A stretch of DNA of 64,000 bases from an uncultured Clostridia bacterium (GTDB lineage: Bacteria > Bacillota > Clostridia > Saccharofermentanales > Saccharofermentanaceae), in assembly GCA_946187935.1 (NCBI GenBank), contig CAMHSJ010000001.1:124001-188000 (forward strand). The letters run 5' to 3'. The translations under genes and the position numbers were made by a program. The number at the start of each line of letters is the position of its first letter. Positions within the stretch are counted from its first letter, which is position 1. The notes below the pieces were generated by a model. The model was given only the letters and a program-made list of their open reading frames with translations. It ran no database searches and was not told where the DNA came from. Below are positions 53,746 through 62,073 of this stretch, in pieces.

Positions 53746-53836
53746 AATGACCTCCGTATTTAACCGATAAATTATAGCATATTAAGTTGACAAAGGTGCC
53801 TAAAGATTATACAATCATTGAGCATTTTATATCTAT

Positions 53837-53929
53837 GGAGAAGTCGCCTAGCCTGGTCGAGGGCGCACGACTGGAAATCGTGTAAACCCCAAAAGGGTTT
53901 CGAGGGTTCGAATCCCTCCTTCTCCGCCA
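53837..53929 (+). tRNA. trnS: tRNA-Ser (GGA)
   Basis: A class II tRNA with a long variable arm. Acceptor GGAGAAG/CTTCTCC, anticodon stem CACGA/TCGTG, loop CTGGAAA with anticodon GGA (reads TCC/TCT). The variable-arm stem is ACCCC...GGGTTT-like; T arm GAGGG/CCCTC. Discriminator G and encoded CCA follow. Confidence 0.96.
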
Positions 53930-53942
53930 AAAGAAATGAAGT

Positions 53943-53985
53943 TACCCCCGTAAGTTGGACAGCGATGTTCCGATTTACGGGGGTA
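53943..53985. repeat. 11-bp inverted repeat just after tRNA-Ser
   Basis: TACCCCCGTAA (53943-53953) and TTACGGGGGTA (53975-53985) pair perfectly around a 21-base loop containing AGTTGGACA. It may be the tRNA terminator, though no T-run follows. The CCCCCGTAAGTTGGACA sequence also recalls termini of IS3-type elements, so it may be an IS remnant. Nothing else is seen from 53986 to 54091 apart from an unsupported 26-codon frame. Confidence 0.4.
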
Positions 53986-54091
53986 CTTTATGCTTATCAC
54001 AAGAGAAACCGGGCCGGAAATCGTGAGAAAGCAACTGAAAGACGTTGTTGCGTTGAAGGATCTATTTTGATCAATTTGTGACCGTTTCTGT

Positions 54092-54119
54092 TTGACATTG
54101 ATCTTTTTGCGGTTATAAT
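54092..54119 (+). promoter_or_regulatory. Near-consensus promoter upstream of a leader ORF
   Basis: TTGACA (54092-54097), 16-base spacer, TATAAT (54114-54119). Both hexamers are perfect matches to the sigma-A consensus, the best promoter in the window. Confidence 0.85.
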
Positions 54120-54153
54120 CTGCATTAATATTCTCAGAAGGAGGCACATCATC

Positions 54154-54237
54154 ATGAAGTCATCAATAATGACAGTTCGAAGAAGATCCCTTATCGTGGC
54201 AGCGGAAAGTGCCTCTGCATTGTGCGTTCAGAATTAA
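54154..54237 (+). CDS. 27-residue leader peptide
   Basis: A short ORF, MKSSIMTVRRRS followed by 15 residues ending CVQN, preceded by AAGGAGG with good spacing. The site is followed by an intrinsic terminator and then the metallophosphoesterase gene. GAGGCAC in the ribosome-site region (54141-54147) is complementary to GTGCCTC inside the ORF (54209-54215), so translation could open or close the structure. Three consecutive Arg codons (CGA AGA AGA) lie at codons 9-11. A regulatory role is inferred from layout; the peptide may have no function as such. Confidence 0.6.
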   Translation: MKSSIMTVRRRSLIVAAESASALCVQN

Positions 54238-54267
54238 GATCATATTTCGATAACAGATCATCAATGG

Positions 54268-54298
54268 GAACGCCGCAATTCATTGAGGCGTTCTTTTT
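54268..54298 (+). terminator. Intrinsic terminator between leader ORF and metallophosphoesterase
   Basis: GAACGCC (54268-54274) pairs with GGCGTTC (54287-54293), with an inner CAAT/ATTG, followed by five T. TCAATG (54261-54266) can instead pair with CATTGA (54281-54286), which would disrupt it. That is the arrangement expected of an attenuator. Confidence 0.75.
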
Positions 54299-54319
54299 CA
54301 TCTATACGAGGCAAATACT

Positions 54320-55009
54320 ATGACAAGGATCTTTATTACAGGTGATACTCACTGTGACCGCGATTGGGAGAAGCTGAATACACGTTCTTTTCCCGAACAA
54401 AAGAAACTCACAAAGGATGACTTTGTGATCATTGCGGGTGATTTTGGCGGCATCTGGGCGCAGGATAAGACAGATGAATTCATAATCAAGACGTATGATA
54501 AGCGTAACTTTACCACGCTCTTTGTCGACGGCAATCATGAAAACCATGACGTCCTTGCTCAGTATCCTGAAGAGGAATGGCACGGCGGAACGATCCACAG
54601 GATCTCGGATTCTGTTGTCCACCTGATGCGCGGACAGGTTTATGAGATTGGCGGAAAGACATTCTTTGCTATGGGCGGAGCCGAATCTTCCGATAAGTGG
54701 TGCCGTAAAGAAGGTATATCATGGTGGACAGGTGAGATGCCGTCAGATGCAGAATATGAAGAGGCAATAAGGAACCTCGAAGCGCATGAATTCAGGGTCG
54801 ATTACATCATCACGCACTGTGCACCGGAAGACTATCTCTATTCTACGGAAATGGACATAGCAAGGCGTCTGAACAAGTTGACGGCATTCTTCTCAGAACT
54901 CATAACCGGCCGCGGTATTGAATTTGAAGGATGGTATTTCGGACACTACCATGAAGATACTGACTTTGGTAAGTTTCATTGTATCTACAACAGGATCGTA
55001 GAGATCTGA
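54320..55009 (+). CDS. Calcineurin-like metallophosphoesterase
   Basis: 229 aa. Metal-binding blocks: FITGDTHCDRDW, IIAGDFGGIW, VDGNHENHD, YIITHCAPEDY and YFGHYHED. Cytosolic, substrate unknown. It lies behind the promoter/leader/terminator arrangement, which would reduce its expression unless read-through occurs. A weak ribosome site ACGAGG precedes the ATG. Confidence 0.88.
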   Translation: MTRIFITGDTHCDRDWEKLNTRSFPEQKKLTKDDFVIIAGDFGGIWAQDKTDEFIIKTYDKRNFTTLFVDGNHENHDVLAQYPEEEWHGGTIHRISDSVVHLMRGQVYEIGGKTFFAMGGAESSDKWCRKEGISWWTGEMPSDAEYEEAIRNLEAHEFRVDYIITHCAPEDYLYSTEMDIARRLNKLTAFFSELITGRGIEFEGWYFGHYHEDTDFGKFHCIYNRIVEI

Positions 55010-55052
55010 ACACATCCGGCTGACATCCCGGAGATGATATAATCATACCATT

Positions 55053-55607
55053 ATGAACGAACGCATGGTGACAAAAGAAGAACGCCAAACACTGCTGTCT
55101 CATCCTGAGCTTGTGATGTTTGATGCCTACAGAGGCGATAAGAATCAATTCTTTTCCAGGTCTTTGCTGACTGCAAGCATAACTATAGGAATCTCTATGG
55201 GGATCGGGGCAGCACTATGTTTTACGCCTTTTGCCGTGTCTCACCCCGGTTTGATCGTCGGGTTTAGTATCTTCCTGATGATATTCTCGATCATTGCATT
55301 CGCCGTAGTCTTCGACAGAGCCGAGACCAGACGTATAGAAAAAGAAAGGCAGACACATTACATAGATCATCTTAAGAAGAAACTCCCGGAAGAGCTCTTC
55401 GTAAAGACCATAAGAGTTACGGCTGTAGTCATAGAAAAATGCGAAGGCAAATGCATCGATGACGGTAAGGAGCAGTGGTTCAGCTACAGCAGTTTCCAAA
55501 ACGTCTTCGTTCCTCCAACAGACGCGGATCTGGCGGTAGTAACTGACCACAATGGTTTTTGCGCATTTATCAAGCGCGACAGCGCAACTGAGAGTTTCTA
55601 CCTGTGA
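55053..55607 (+). CDS. Two-span membrane protein of unknown function
   Basis: 184 aa. Two close membrane spans (about 35-57 and 61-85) are followed by a soluble beta-rich half with a Lys/Arg-rich linker. No family recognised. TATAAT at 55038-55043 ends nine bases before the ATG, giving at most a three-base leader, and there is no convincing ribosome site. Confidence 0.7.
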   Translation: MNERMVTKEERQTLLSHPELVMFDAYRGDKNQFFSRSLLTASITIGISMGIGAALCFTPFAVSHPGLIVGFSIFLMIFSIIAFAVVFDRAETRRIEKERQTHYIDHLKKKLPEELFVKTIRVTAVVIEKCEGKCIDDGKEQWFSYSSFQNVFVPPTDADLAVVTDHNGFCAFIKRDSATESFYL

Positions 55608-55616
55608 TAGATCCGG

Positions 55617-56468
55617 TCAGCGCTTATTGTTCTTAAAGTAGTTTACAGCAGATAAGAATAAGACCGTGTTCGATGAGATAGCTGCGATCTTCGAATAGAG
55701 AGCCGACTTTGATGCATGCTTCTGAAGCTCTTCCAGCTGCTTCTGGATCTGGCTGTTTCTGTTGTCCTGTAAGATGACATTTATGGCTTCCTTAATGCTG
55801 TCTGCACGTCCTTCTGCTATCGTTGCTTCAATCTTGCGAAGATCGTTAGGGTGTGTGTTAGGGAAACTGACAGGGCAGTCGTTGCCATTAGCCTCTTTGT
55901 ACTTGAGGTAGTAATCCTCAAGTTCTGAAACTATTGAACTGTTGATCTGTTTCATCCCATTTATATAATCTCCACGCTCCTGTCTCTTTGTGTTACCTGA
56001 CTTGACATGCCTAACGATCCCGATGATAAGAAGAATAAGTCCGAGGACAAGAAGTGATGCAAAAACAGAAATAAGGATGACAGTGCACTGTTCTTCGGTA
56101 AAGTACTCAGCATTGCCGGTGAAGTGTTCGCATAACACCCCAATGAGAGAAACCAAAGCTAATGTGATCGGAAAACTGAAGAGCATAAGCAAGCCGCCTA
56201 TAACGATCTGCAAGGTTCCCTTTTCTTTGCTGTAGCGCACCCGTCTCGGATGTTCGATTTCATTCATGCAATCGGTAAGAGCATTGTAAAGGTGTTCCTT
56301 CTTGCCGAAATATGAGATCATGTCCCTGATCTTGGCAAGGCTCTCTTTACGGAGAGCAGAGACATTGTTTGATACTGAAGGCGCAGCGCCATTGACCGGC
56401 GAACCGCACTTGCCGCAAAAACCATTTCCATCAGGGATCATGTTGCCACAAACAGAACAATAGGACAT
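55617..56468 (-). CDS. Zinc-ribbon membrane protein
   Basis: 283 aa. N-terminal CSVCG...CGKCG ribbon (residues about 4-21), linker, soluble region, two spans near 98-122 and 135-158, a helical region, and a third hydrophobic stretch at the end. I start it at ATG 56468 (MSYCSVCGN), preceded by GAGG; a longer frame starts before the ribbon without a ribosome site. Function unknown. Divergent from the next gene. Confidence 0.75.
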   Translation of the reverse strand: MSYCSVCGNMIPDGNGFCGKCGSPVNGAAPSVSNNVSALRKESLAKIRDMISYFGKKEHLYNALTDCMNEIEHPRRVRYSKEKGTLQIVIGGLLMLFSFPITLALVSLIGVLCEHFTGNAEYFTEEQCTVILISVFASLLVLGLILLIIGIVRHVKSGNTKRQERGDYINGMKQINSSIVSELEDYYLKYKEANGNDCPVSFPNTHPNDLRKIEATIAEGRADSIKEAINVILQDNRNSQIQKQLEELQKHASKSALYSKIAAISSNTVLFLSAVNYFKNNKR

Positions 56469-56545
56469 ATTACACCTCACAAGTTTTTCTATTAAGCACA
56501 ATTCTAACACTATAATAATACAAATAATGGGACAGGCTTTGTGGT

Positions 56546-57142
56546 ATGGTTATCTTGACCCCAAATAGAATGATCAGTCAAGAAGTCATAAATATGTTAT
56601 CATTAACACTTGAAGGCAGGTTGATGTGGATCGATATGGATAGATATTTTGACAGAAGACGACTTAACTCGATCAAGAAGGTAATGATTGGCTGTTACAT
56701 TATGTTCGGTGTTATCCTGCTGCCCCTGATCGTCATACTGATATCTGGAATTCAGGAAGGTGAGATGGGAGAAGTCGTTATCGTAACGATACTTCTCCTG
56801 ATTCTTTTGACCGAGTTTATTGCCCTGATCATTTTGGGCAAGAGAGCCCGCAGGGGCCTGAGGTATGCTTCTATTTTTGAGGAAGATCATGACGGCATAA
56901 TCACCTATAAGCGCATCCAGGAGATGACGGGTTATGGAATGGCAAGGATCAGGAAGGATATCGAATGGCTCATTAGAGCGCAGCATCTTACGAATGCCGT
57001 TGTTGACGGCGACAAGATCGTAATGCTCAGTGAGACCGAGTTTATCGATATCACATGTCCCACATGCGGAGCAGTCAATCAGGTAAGGTTCGGCAGTTCC
57101 AACAAGTGCAAGCATTGCGGTTCATACTTAAGGAGACGCTGA
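56546..57142 (+). CDS. Membrane protein with C-terminal zinc ribbon
   Basis: 198 aa as drawn. Two spans (about 45-68 and 76-96), then a helical region with KRIQEMTGYGMARIRKDIEWLI that has the look of a winged-helix segment, and a C-terminal CPTCG...CKHCG ribbon. The start is uncertain: ATG 56624 (MWIDMDRYF) has GAAGGCAGG upstream and may be the real one. The next gene has the same layout and is a likely paralogue. Confidence 0.65.
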   Translation: MVILTPNRMISQEVINMLSLTLEGRLMWIDMDRYFDRRRLNSIKKVMIGCYIMFGVILLPLIVILISGIQEGEMGEVVIVTILLLILLTEFIALIILGKRARRGLRYASIFEEDHDGIITYKRIQEMTGYGMARIRKDIEWLIRAQHLTNAVVDGDKIVMLSETEFIDITCPTCGAVNQVRFGSSNKCKHCGSYLRRR

Positions 57143-57158
57143 TAAGGAGATCCTGATA

Positions 57159-57695
57159 ATGTATAAGAACAAGAACAGAGCTTCCACAACGCTGGTATGG
57201 TCCATACTTGGACTTGTATTCGGCATCCTGCCGACATTGTTCTGGCTGTTGATGTTCATTGCATGCATAGCGACCGGCGAACTCGAGATCTCCGTTATGG
57301 TATTCAGCCTGTTTTTCATTGCAGTAGGAGTACTGTTTACGGTGCTCGGAATAAGAGGACTTTCTATAGTTTCAGCAGTATCGTTCTGTAATGGCGTTTT
57401 CGAGAAGGATCCTGACGGTATCGTTGAGATGGATTCGCTGCTTAAGAGGAAGGGAGCCGGAAGGGGCTCTTCATTTGAGAAGAGAGTCGTAAGGGCAGTC
57501 GAGAAGGACTATTTCGCGAAGCTTACTTATGACCGCACATACAGGGTCTTCGAGATGTCTGACCGTGTGCACAACATGGAAGAATACAAGAACCGTTTTA
57601 TCGGCATCAACTGCCCCAACTGTGCAAACCCGCTCAAGATCAAGCACGGCATGTCTGTTATCTGCGACCGCTGCGGCCGCGAGGTTAAGGCCTGA
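57159..57695 (+). CDS. Membrane protein with C-terminal zinc ribbon (paralogue of the upstream gene)
   Basis: 178 aa. Two spans (about 10-35 and 42-65), a soluble helical middle, and a C-terminal CPNCA...CDRCG ribbon. GGAGA precedes the ATG, 16 bp after the upstream stop. The shared span-span-helix-ribbon order suggests tandem duplication. Function unknown. Confidence 0.7.
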   Translation: MYKNKNRASTTLVWSILGLVFGILPTLFWLLMFIACIATGELEISVMVFSLFFIAVGVLFTVLGIRGLSIVSAVSFCNGVFEKDPDGIVEMDSLLKRKGAGRGSSFEKRVVRAVEKDYFAKLTYDRTYRVFEMSDRVHNMEEYKNRFIGINCPNCANPLKIKHGMSVICDRCGREVKA

Positions 57696-57710
57696 TCAGG
57701 TATCCGTAGA

Positions 57711-59105
57711 ATGAATAAAGCAGAAAATAGCAAACGGACAGTTATCTTCTGTTTGATCCTCTTGGTTTTCTCATTTATCAAGGTGATATTCTGGCGGTTC
57801 GGAGATCTTGATGAATTCTGGAATTACAATATGAGCAGGAGCATCGCTATTGGACTTGTTCCGTACCGTGATTTCAATATGGTTCAGGTTCCGCTATATG
57901 CGTTTGTCAATGCCGCCGTTCTTAAAGTGAGCAGGACTCTTATTGCATACCGCATATCGTGTTCGTTCCTGTGTTTTGCATTGCAGCTACTGGTCCTTAA
58001 GACTATTTCAGACAGGACAAATGGGTTTTATGCATTGCCGGCAGCACTTATGAGTCTTCTGATATTGGGAACTGTTTCTTATAACACTCTGTTCATGGTT
58101 TTTGCCTTCGGTATTTATATGCTTTTGGGCAGAGGAAACACTGATAAACGGAATATGGCAATAGGTATCCTTACGGCCTTGGCGGCTTTGTCAAGGCAGA
58201 CTTCGGGCGGGATATTAATCCTTATAGTTTTTGTTATCCTGACAAGACAGGAGCGCAGGGCGAGGAGTGTTCTGATGTGTGTTGCAGGCGGCGCCATTCC
58301 CTGCATTTTGCTTCTGATCTATCTTCTTATCACAGGTTCTTGGGGAGCTTTTTGGGATTACTGCCTTTTCGGACTGTTCTCCTTCGGAAGCGGTAATTTC
58401 CTTATGAGGGCAGCTTCAGTTCCATATCTGCTCACAGCGCTGACGGGAATAGTATGTGATATCGTGAGACTTAAGACTGACCGCGAAGATGCTTTGAGTC
58501 ATCTTCTTATCGGTATCCCGGTGCTGCTGATGTGCGTGCCTATCGTTGACGAGCATGCTTCTTTTGCAGCAATATGGTTCCTTGTTCCTGTAGCCTGCGT
58601 CATCAGGGATAAGGCGGGCAAGTCACTTACTGTCAGGATGTCTCACATAACGGCGGCTTGTTGTTTGATCGCAGTCTTGATCGTGACATTTATGAACGTC
58701 ATGGGAAATGCTTTTTGCACCGGTTATACTGAACTTAAGGGCGTTCTGGCTGACACTGCTCTTCTTGATGACTATTCTGTGCTCCTTGCCCAAAACAGGG
58801 AGTTTGAAGAACAGGGCAGAAAGGTGACAGTCCTGTCCTCTTCAGCGGTTGTCTTGTCGGTAATGTCTGGCAGGAATGCTCCCGTCTTTGATATGTTTAT
58901 CAATGGAAATCTCGGTACCCGTGAGCCTCTTTTATTTGTTCAGGAAGTGATAGATGACCCTGATGCCATCATATTGATGCCCGATGATTACGATACCGAA
59001 GGCTGGCAGAATCCTGACGGCATATATGAATATGTCACAAGTCACTGTGAGCCTGTTGCTTCTTACGGAAGGTTTGTCTGGTATAAGCCGTCCCTGTTGC
59101 AGTAG
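57711..59105 (+). CDS. GT-C-like membrane glycosyltransferase
   Basis: 464 aa with about ten spans. An early extracytoplasmic acidic motif, RFGDLDEFWNYNMSRS, followed by GLVPYRDFNMVQVPLYAF, matches the usual GT-C pattern of an Asp/Glu pair after the first span and a Tyr-rich loop. It would use a polyprenyl-phosphate sugar donor at the outer face of the membrane. The last ~115 residues are a soluble outer domain. Its end overlaps the convergent XRE gene by 43 bp. Confidence 0.7.
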   Translation: MNKAENSKRTVIFCLILLVFSFIKVIFWRFGDLDEFWNYNMSRSIAIGLVPYRDFNMVQVPLYAFVNAAVLKVSRTLIAYRISCSFLCFALQLLVLKTISDRTNGFYALPAALMSLLILGTVSYNTLFMVFAFGIYMLLGRGNTDKRNMAIGILTALAALSRQTSGGILILIVFVILTRQERRARSVLMCVAGGAIPCILLLIYLLITGSWGAFWDYCLFGLFSFGSGNFLMRAASVPYLLTALTGIVCDIVRLKTDREDALSHLLIGIPVLLMCVPIVDEHASFAAIWFLVPVACVIRDKAGKSLTVRMSHITAACCLIAVLIVTFMNVMGNAFCTGYTELKGVLADTALLDDYSVLLAQNREFEEQGRKVTVLSSSAVVLSVMSGRNAPVFDMFINGNLGTREPLLFVQEVIDDPDAIILMPDDYDTEGWQNPDGIYEYVTSHCEPVASYGRFVWYKPSLLQ

Positions 59106-59650
59106 AAAAGGATCTTTTCGATACAAGACCGTTTGAATCTCGCCTCAGCATTCCACTCAGGGTAGAGTTTTACGAGCTGCAGTCTGTCAGAAGACAAAGC
59201 CGCGATGAATGAGATATGGTGTTCTTTGGTCATGCCGTGGTCTATCTGCACGAAGTACTCGTCTTCAACAGCGCTTACCGTCACTTCATGTCTGTCGTCT
59301 GCAGTTTCAGCTTCAAGAGGGTTTAAATCTATCCCGTGGCAGCTGATGACGGCTCTGCCCATACTGTGTAGCACATTGCCGCAGACAGGACATACATAGA
59401 ATTTCGAGCGCAGCATATTGGATGAAACATTGGCGTTAGTTATGGTATTTCCTGATATCAGTTCCGTAAGCGACACGCCGAAGGTCTTTGCTATGGGTTC
59501 GAGCAAAGTGATGTCAGGATATCCGTTCCCCGTCTCCCACTTGGATACGGCCTTATCGCTGACACCGAGTCTTTCAGCGAGAACGCTCTGTGTCATGCCT
59601 GTCTTCTCGCGGAGCTGCTTTATTATCTGTCCTGTTACATATTGATTCAT
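59063..59650 (-). CDS. XRE regulator fused to a desulfoferrodoxin-like domain
   Basis: 195 aa. Residues 1-65 are an XRE helix-turn-helix (MTQSVLAERLGVSDKAVSKWE). Residues about 84-195 resemble desulfoferrodoxin/superoxide reductase: CPVCGNVL, HEVTV, HGMTKEHHI (three His in the usual iron-ligand positions) and the final CNRDGLYQ. Superoxide reductases read CNxHG there, with Cys and His as ligands; here the His is Asp. AGGAGG lies before the ATG. A redox-responsive repressor is a reasonable guess. Confidence 0.8.
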   Translation of the reverse strand: MNQYVTGQIIKQLREKTGMTQSVLAERLGVSDKAVSKWETGNGYPDITLLEPIAKTFGVSLTELISGNTITNANVSSNMLRSKFYVCPVCGNVLHSMGRAVISCHGIDLNPLEAETADDRHEVTVSAVEDEYFVQIDHGMTKEHHISFIAALSSDRLQLVKLYPEWNAEARFKRSCIEKILFYCNRDGLYQTNLP

Positions 59651-59700
59651 GGTTATGTCCTCCTGATGCGATTGTATATCCGCCGGAAGCTCATTACCAC

Positions 59701-59713
59701 CTACTTAAAGTAG
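59701..59713. promoter_or_regulatory. Palindrome upstream of the XRE gene
   Basis: CTACTT-A-AAGTAG, a perfect 6-bp inverted repeat. It lies about 25 bp upstream of the TACAAT -10 (59676-59671, minus strand). It may be an autoregulatory operator. Confidence 0.45.
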
Positions 59714-59748
59714 AGTCAAAATGTATAACAGCAGAGATAATGCCCGTC

Positions 59749-60429
59749 TCAGGCGCGGGATTTTAATTCCTTCTTGCGTTCATACATTAGAAGGTCCGCA
59801 TGCTCGAAAACAGCATCAAATCCTGTATATTCTTCATCTAAGATGCACATTCCCGCCGATACGACAGGTCCGCCGGAGGACATGTTCTTTTCGACCAGTT
59901 CATTGAAGGAAGAATAAAGGCTGTCCCTGTCTTCCATCCTGAAAGCCCTAATAAGAGTGTATACGGATACCATGGCAAACAGCACGATCTGGACGTAGAG
60001 TATCAGCGATCTTGCGATCCCCGGGACGTATTCGCCCTCAGGCGTGAAGGTGAACATCAGGGGCAAAAAGATATTCGCGATAAGAGAGGACAATTCGATT
60101 ATCAGAAGCGCCCAGGCAACATAGCTCAATAAGGTGCTCCAGATATTACGCCTGTTTAAGAACACCTGGATGAACCTGATCCAGAAGAACACTGACAATC
60201 CCATCGTTGCAAAGAAAGCTACGCTGAGGATATAAGCCGGCAGAACGCTCTTCTGTTCGATCAGTATTCCCCACAGAAAATCTGCGAGAAAGAAGAACAG
60301 GACGGAGAAAAGAAACACCCTGTATCTCAGAGGCACAGGACTGGAAGTCTTGTGCTTCTTGAACAGGGCGGATGCATTTATGATCACATGCAGTATTATT
60401 GCAAGCATTCCGACGCGAGAATAATACAT
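59749..60429 (-). pseudogene. Diguanylate-cyclase-type membrane protein lacking the GGDEF core
   Basis: 226 aa. The N-terminal part has six or so hydrophobic spans like sensor domains of GGDEF proteins. After ARSLILYVQIVLFAMVS... and a short AFRMEDRD join comes VVSAGMCILDEEYTGFDAVFEHADLLMYERKKEL. This corresponds to the very end of a GGDEF domain (SiGia...AD.amY.aK). The DxLTGLxNR start, metal-binding Asp and GGDEF motif are missing, roughly 100 residues, with the frame kept. It cannot make c-di-GMP. No ribosome site is evident. Confidence 0.65.
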
Positions 60430-60453
60430 ACGGGATCGAAACTTTTTTAAGTA

Positions 60454-62073
60454 TCAGAGCTGAGGCGTTACGTTGTACTGCGTTCTCTTCGACTTATCAA
60501 CATGGATGAACATGTTGTGCAGGAGGTTGACGCTGGTCAGGATGACCTCACCCTGATTGAGCTTACGTACATGCTTGATCGCGTAATCGTCAAGGTGGCT
60601 CTCGACGGCCTTGATCTCGTCGTTGAGCATGAGTCTGTGGATAAGTATCGTACCGATCTGACCGAAGAGGACAGGTGATACGTCCTTAGGGTTCTGTGTC
60701 GTCAGGTAGAGGAAGATACCCTTCTTACGGCCTTCTCTTGCAAGGAGCGTCAGACCGCCGTGGAACTCTGCGTCAGAGTACTGTGACTTGGCATATCTGT
60801 GTACCTCGTCTATGAAGAATACGAACGGGCAGATATTATCCTGCATGATAACGAAGTTGCTTACGAGGTCGATTACCATTCCGCCGATACCTTCAGCCGC
60901 ACCGAGCTGGGAACAGTCGATGTAAAGGCTCTTCTCGGGGAGGTGGCAGAACTCTGCGATAACATCGAGAAGGTTGTACATATTAGGATCGTCAGAGAAG
61001 AATGAGAGGAATCTCGTATTCGTCATCTGATACTGGATCTTCAGGATGAGAGAGCTGTTGGAGTTCGCCTTGAGCGTATCGTAGCGGTACTTGAAGTTGT
61101 AGTTGTTGTCTCTGTCAGGTTCGCAGACAGACTCTGCCTGGATCTGCTCAGGGAGGAGGGCAAGATTGAACTCGGTATCGTCCTTGCCGACCTTGGCGAG
61201 GTTCTCCTGGACTTCCTCTATGTCTTCACCGATCTTCTGATAGTAGGTGTCCTCACCGATCTTGCGCATATACCTGAGGGAAGTGATGGCTTCTGCAAGA
61301 ACAGCACCCTCACTGTTGCTTCCCGTCTCGAAAAGCTTCTCCCACTGCTGCATCGTAACCCTGCCGGGGGAGATGGTGGTATCAACGCCAAGTGTGAGCT
61401 TGGTTATCTCGTCATCGGAGAAAGCGTTCCTGTACTCGCCTGTAGGGTCAACGATGAGCGCCTTGCGCTTTGTCGATACGACCTTATCAAGGATGGAAAG
61501 AGCAGTTGTGGACTTACCGCTGTTCGTAGCACCTACGCACATAAGGTGACGGTTGAAAAGTGTGCTCGGCTTAAGGGTAACATCTGCCGTTGCTCTGTTG
61601 ATGTATGTGGCGAACGGAGGAAGAGGTTCGTCGTCGTCATTGGTAAATTCGAGTGAATTAAGGAATATCTGATAGACCTCGTCTGTAGCCATATAGACCT
61701 TGTCAGTGATACCGAGAGTCTTGAAGCCTGCAAGGTCGAACTTCTTGCCGTCTGGCTTCATGAGAGCGATCGTGTCGATACTGATCTCGTGGTAATCGGC
61801 AGCAGGTTCATCTGCAAGGGAAGACATCTCGTAAATGTTCTTTCTGGATGCCTTGTTCTCGAAAACCTCACCGAGGAACAGACCGGGGGTGGAGTCTATA
61901 ATGACAAAATAGTTGATGGTGTTAGGCAGGAAGGAATTCCTGAGCTTGCTCCTGTCGGCCATGAGTTCAAGGTTGTCGACCTGTGCGATGCTGCAGCCTC
62001 TGTAAACCTGTGTTACTTTGCCTATGTAATAGTCCTGTAAGTTTAATCCCTCGTATAACGTTTCCAGTGTCAT
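60454..62073 (-). CDS. HerA-like hexameric ATPase
   Basis: 539 aa. A HAS-barrel-like N-terminus (about 1-100) is followed by a HerA/FtsK-type ATPase: Walker A GATNSGKST, an LIVDPTGEYRNAF loop, Walker B VFFIDEVHRYAK, and LLAREGRKKGIFLYLTTQNP with the HerA-type motif. The start at ATG 62073 has GGAGG, though at wide spacing; a TTG at 62112 is an alternative. HerA proteins move DNA with NurA nucleases in archaea, and with SIR2, DUF4297 or similar effectors in bacterial defence. None of these is next to it here. Confidence 0.8.
   Translation of the reverse strand: MTLETLYEGLNLQDYYIGKVTQVYRGCSIAQVDNLELMADRSKLRNSFLPNTINYFVIIDSTPGLFLGEVFENKASRKNIYEMSSLADEPAADYHEISIDTIALMKPDGKKFDLAGFKTLGITDKVYMATDEVYQIFLNSLEFTNDDDEPLPPFATYINRATADVTLKPSTLFNRHLMCVGATNSGKSTTALSILDKVVSTKRKALIVDPTGEYRNAFSDDEITKLTLGVDTTISPGRVTMQQWEKLFETGSNSEGAVLAEAITSLRYMRKIGEDTYYQKIGEDIEEVQENLAKVGKDDTEFNLALLPEQIQAESVCEPDRDNNYNFKYRYDTLKANSNSSLILKIQYQMTNTRFLSFFSDDPNMYNLLDVIAEFCHLPEKSLYIDCSQLGAAEGIGGMVIDLVSNFVIMQDNICPFVFFIDEVHRYAKSQYSDAEFHGGLTLLAREGRKKGIFLYLTTQNPKDVSPVLFGQIGTILIHRLMLNDEIKAVESHLDDYAIKHVRKLNQGEVILTSVNLLHNMFIHVDKSKRTQYNVTPQL

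Noticed and set aside
53990..54070. 26-codon ORF MLITRETGPEIVRKQL... downstream of tRNA-Ser
   Set aside because: No ribosome site and no recognisable similarity. It may be an IS remnant, but the evidence is too thin.
60454..62073. HerA-like gene considered as part of a defence island
   Set aside because: No effector nuclease, NADase, restriction or toxin gene lies beside it, and neighbours are ordinary membrane proteins.
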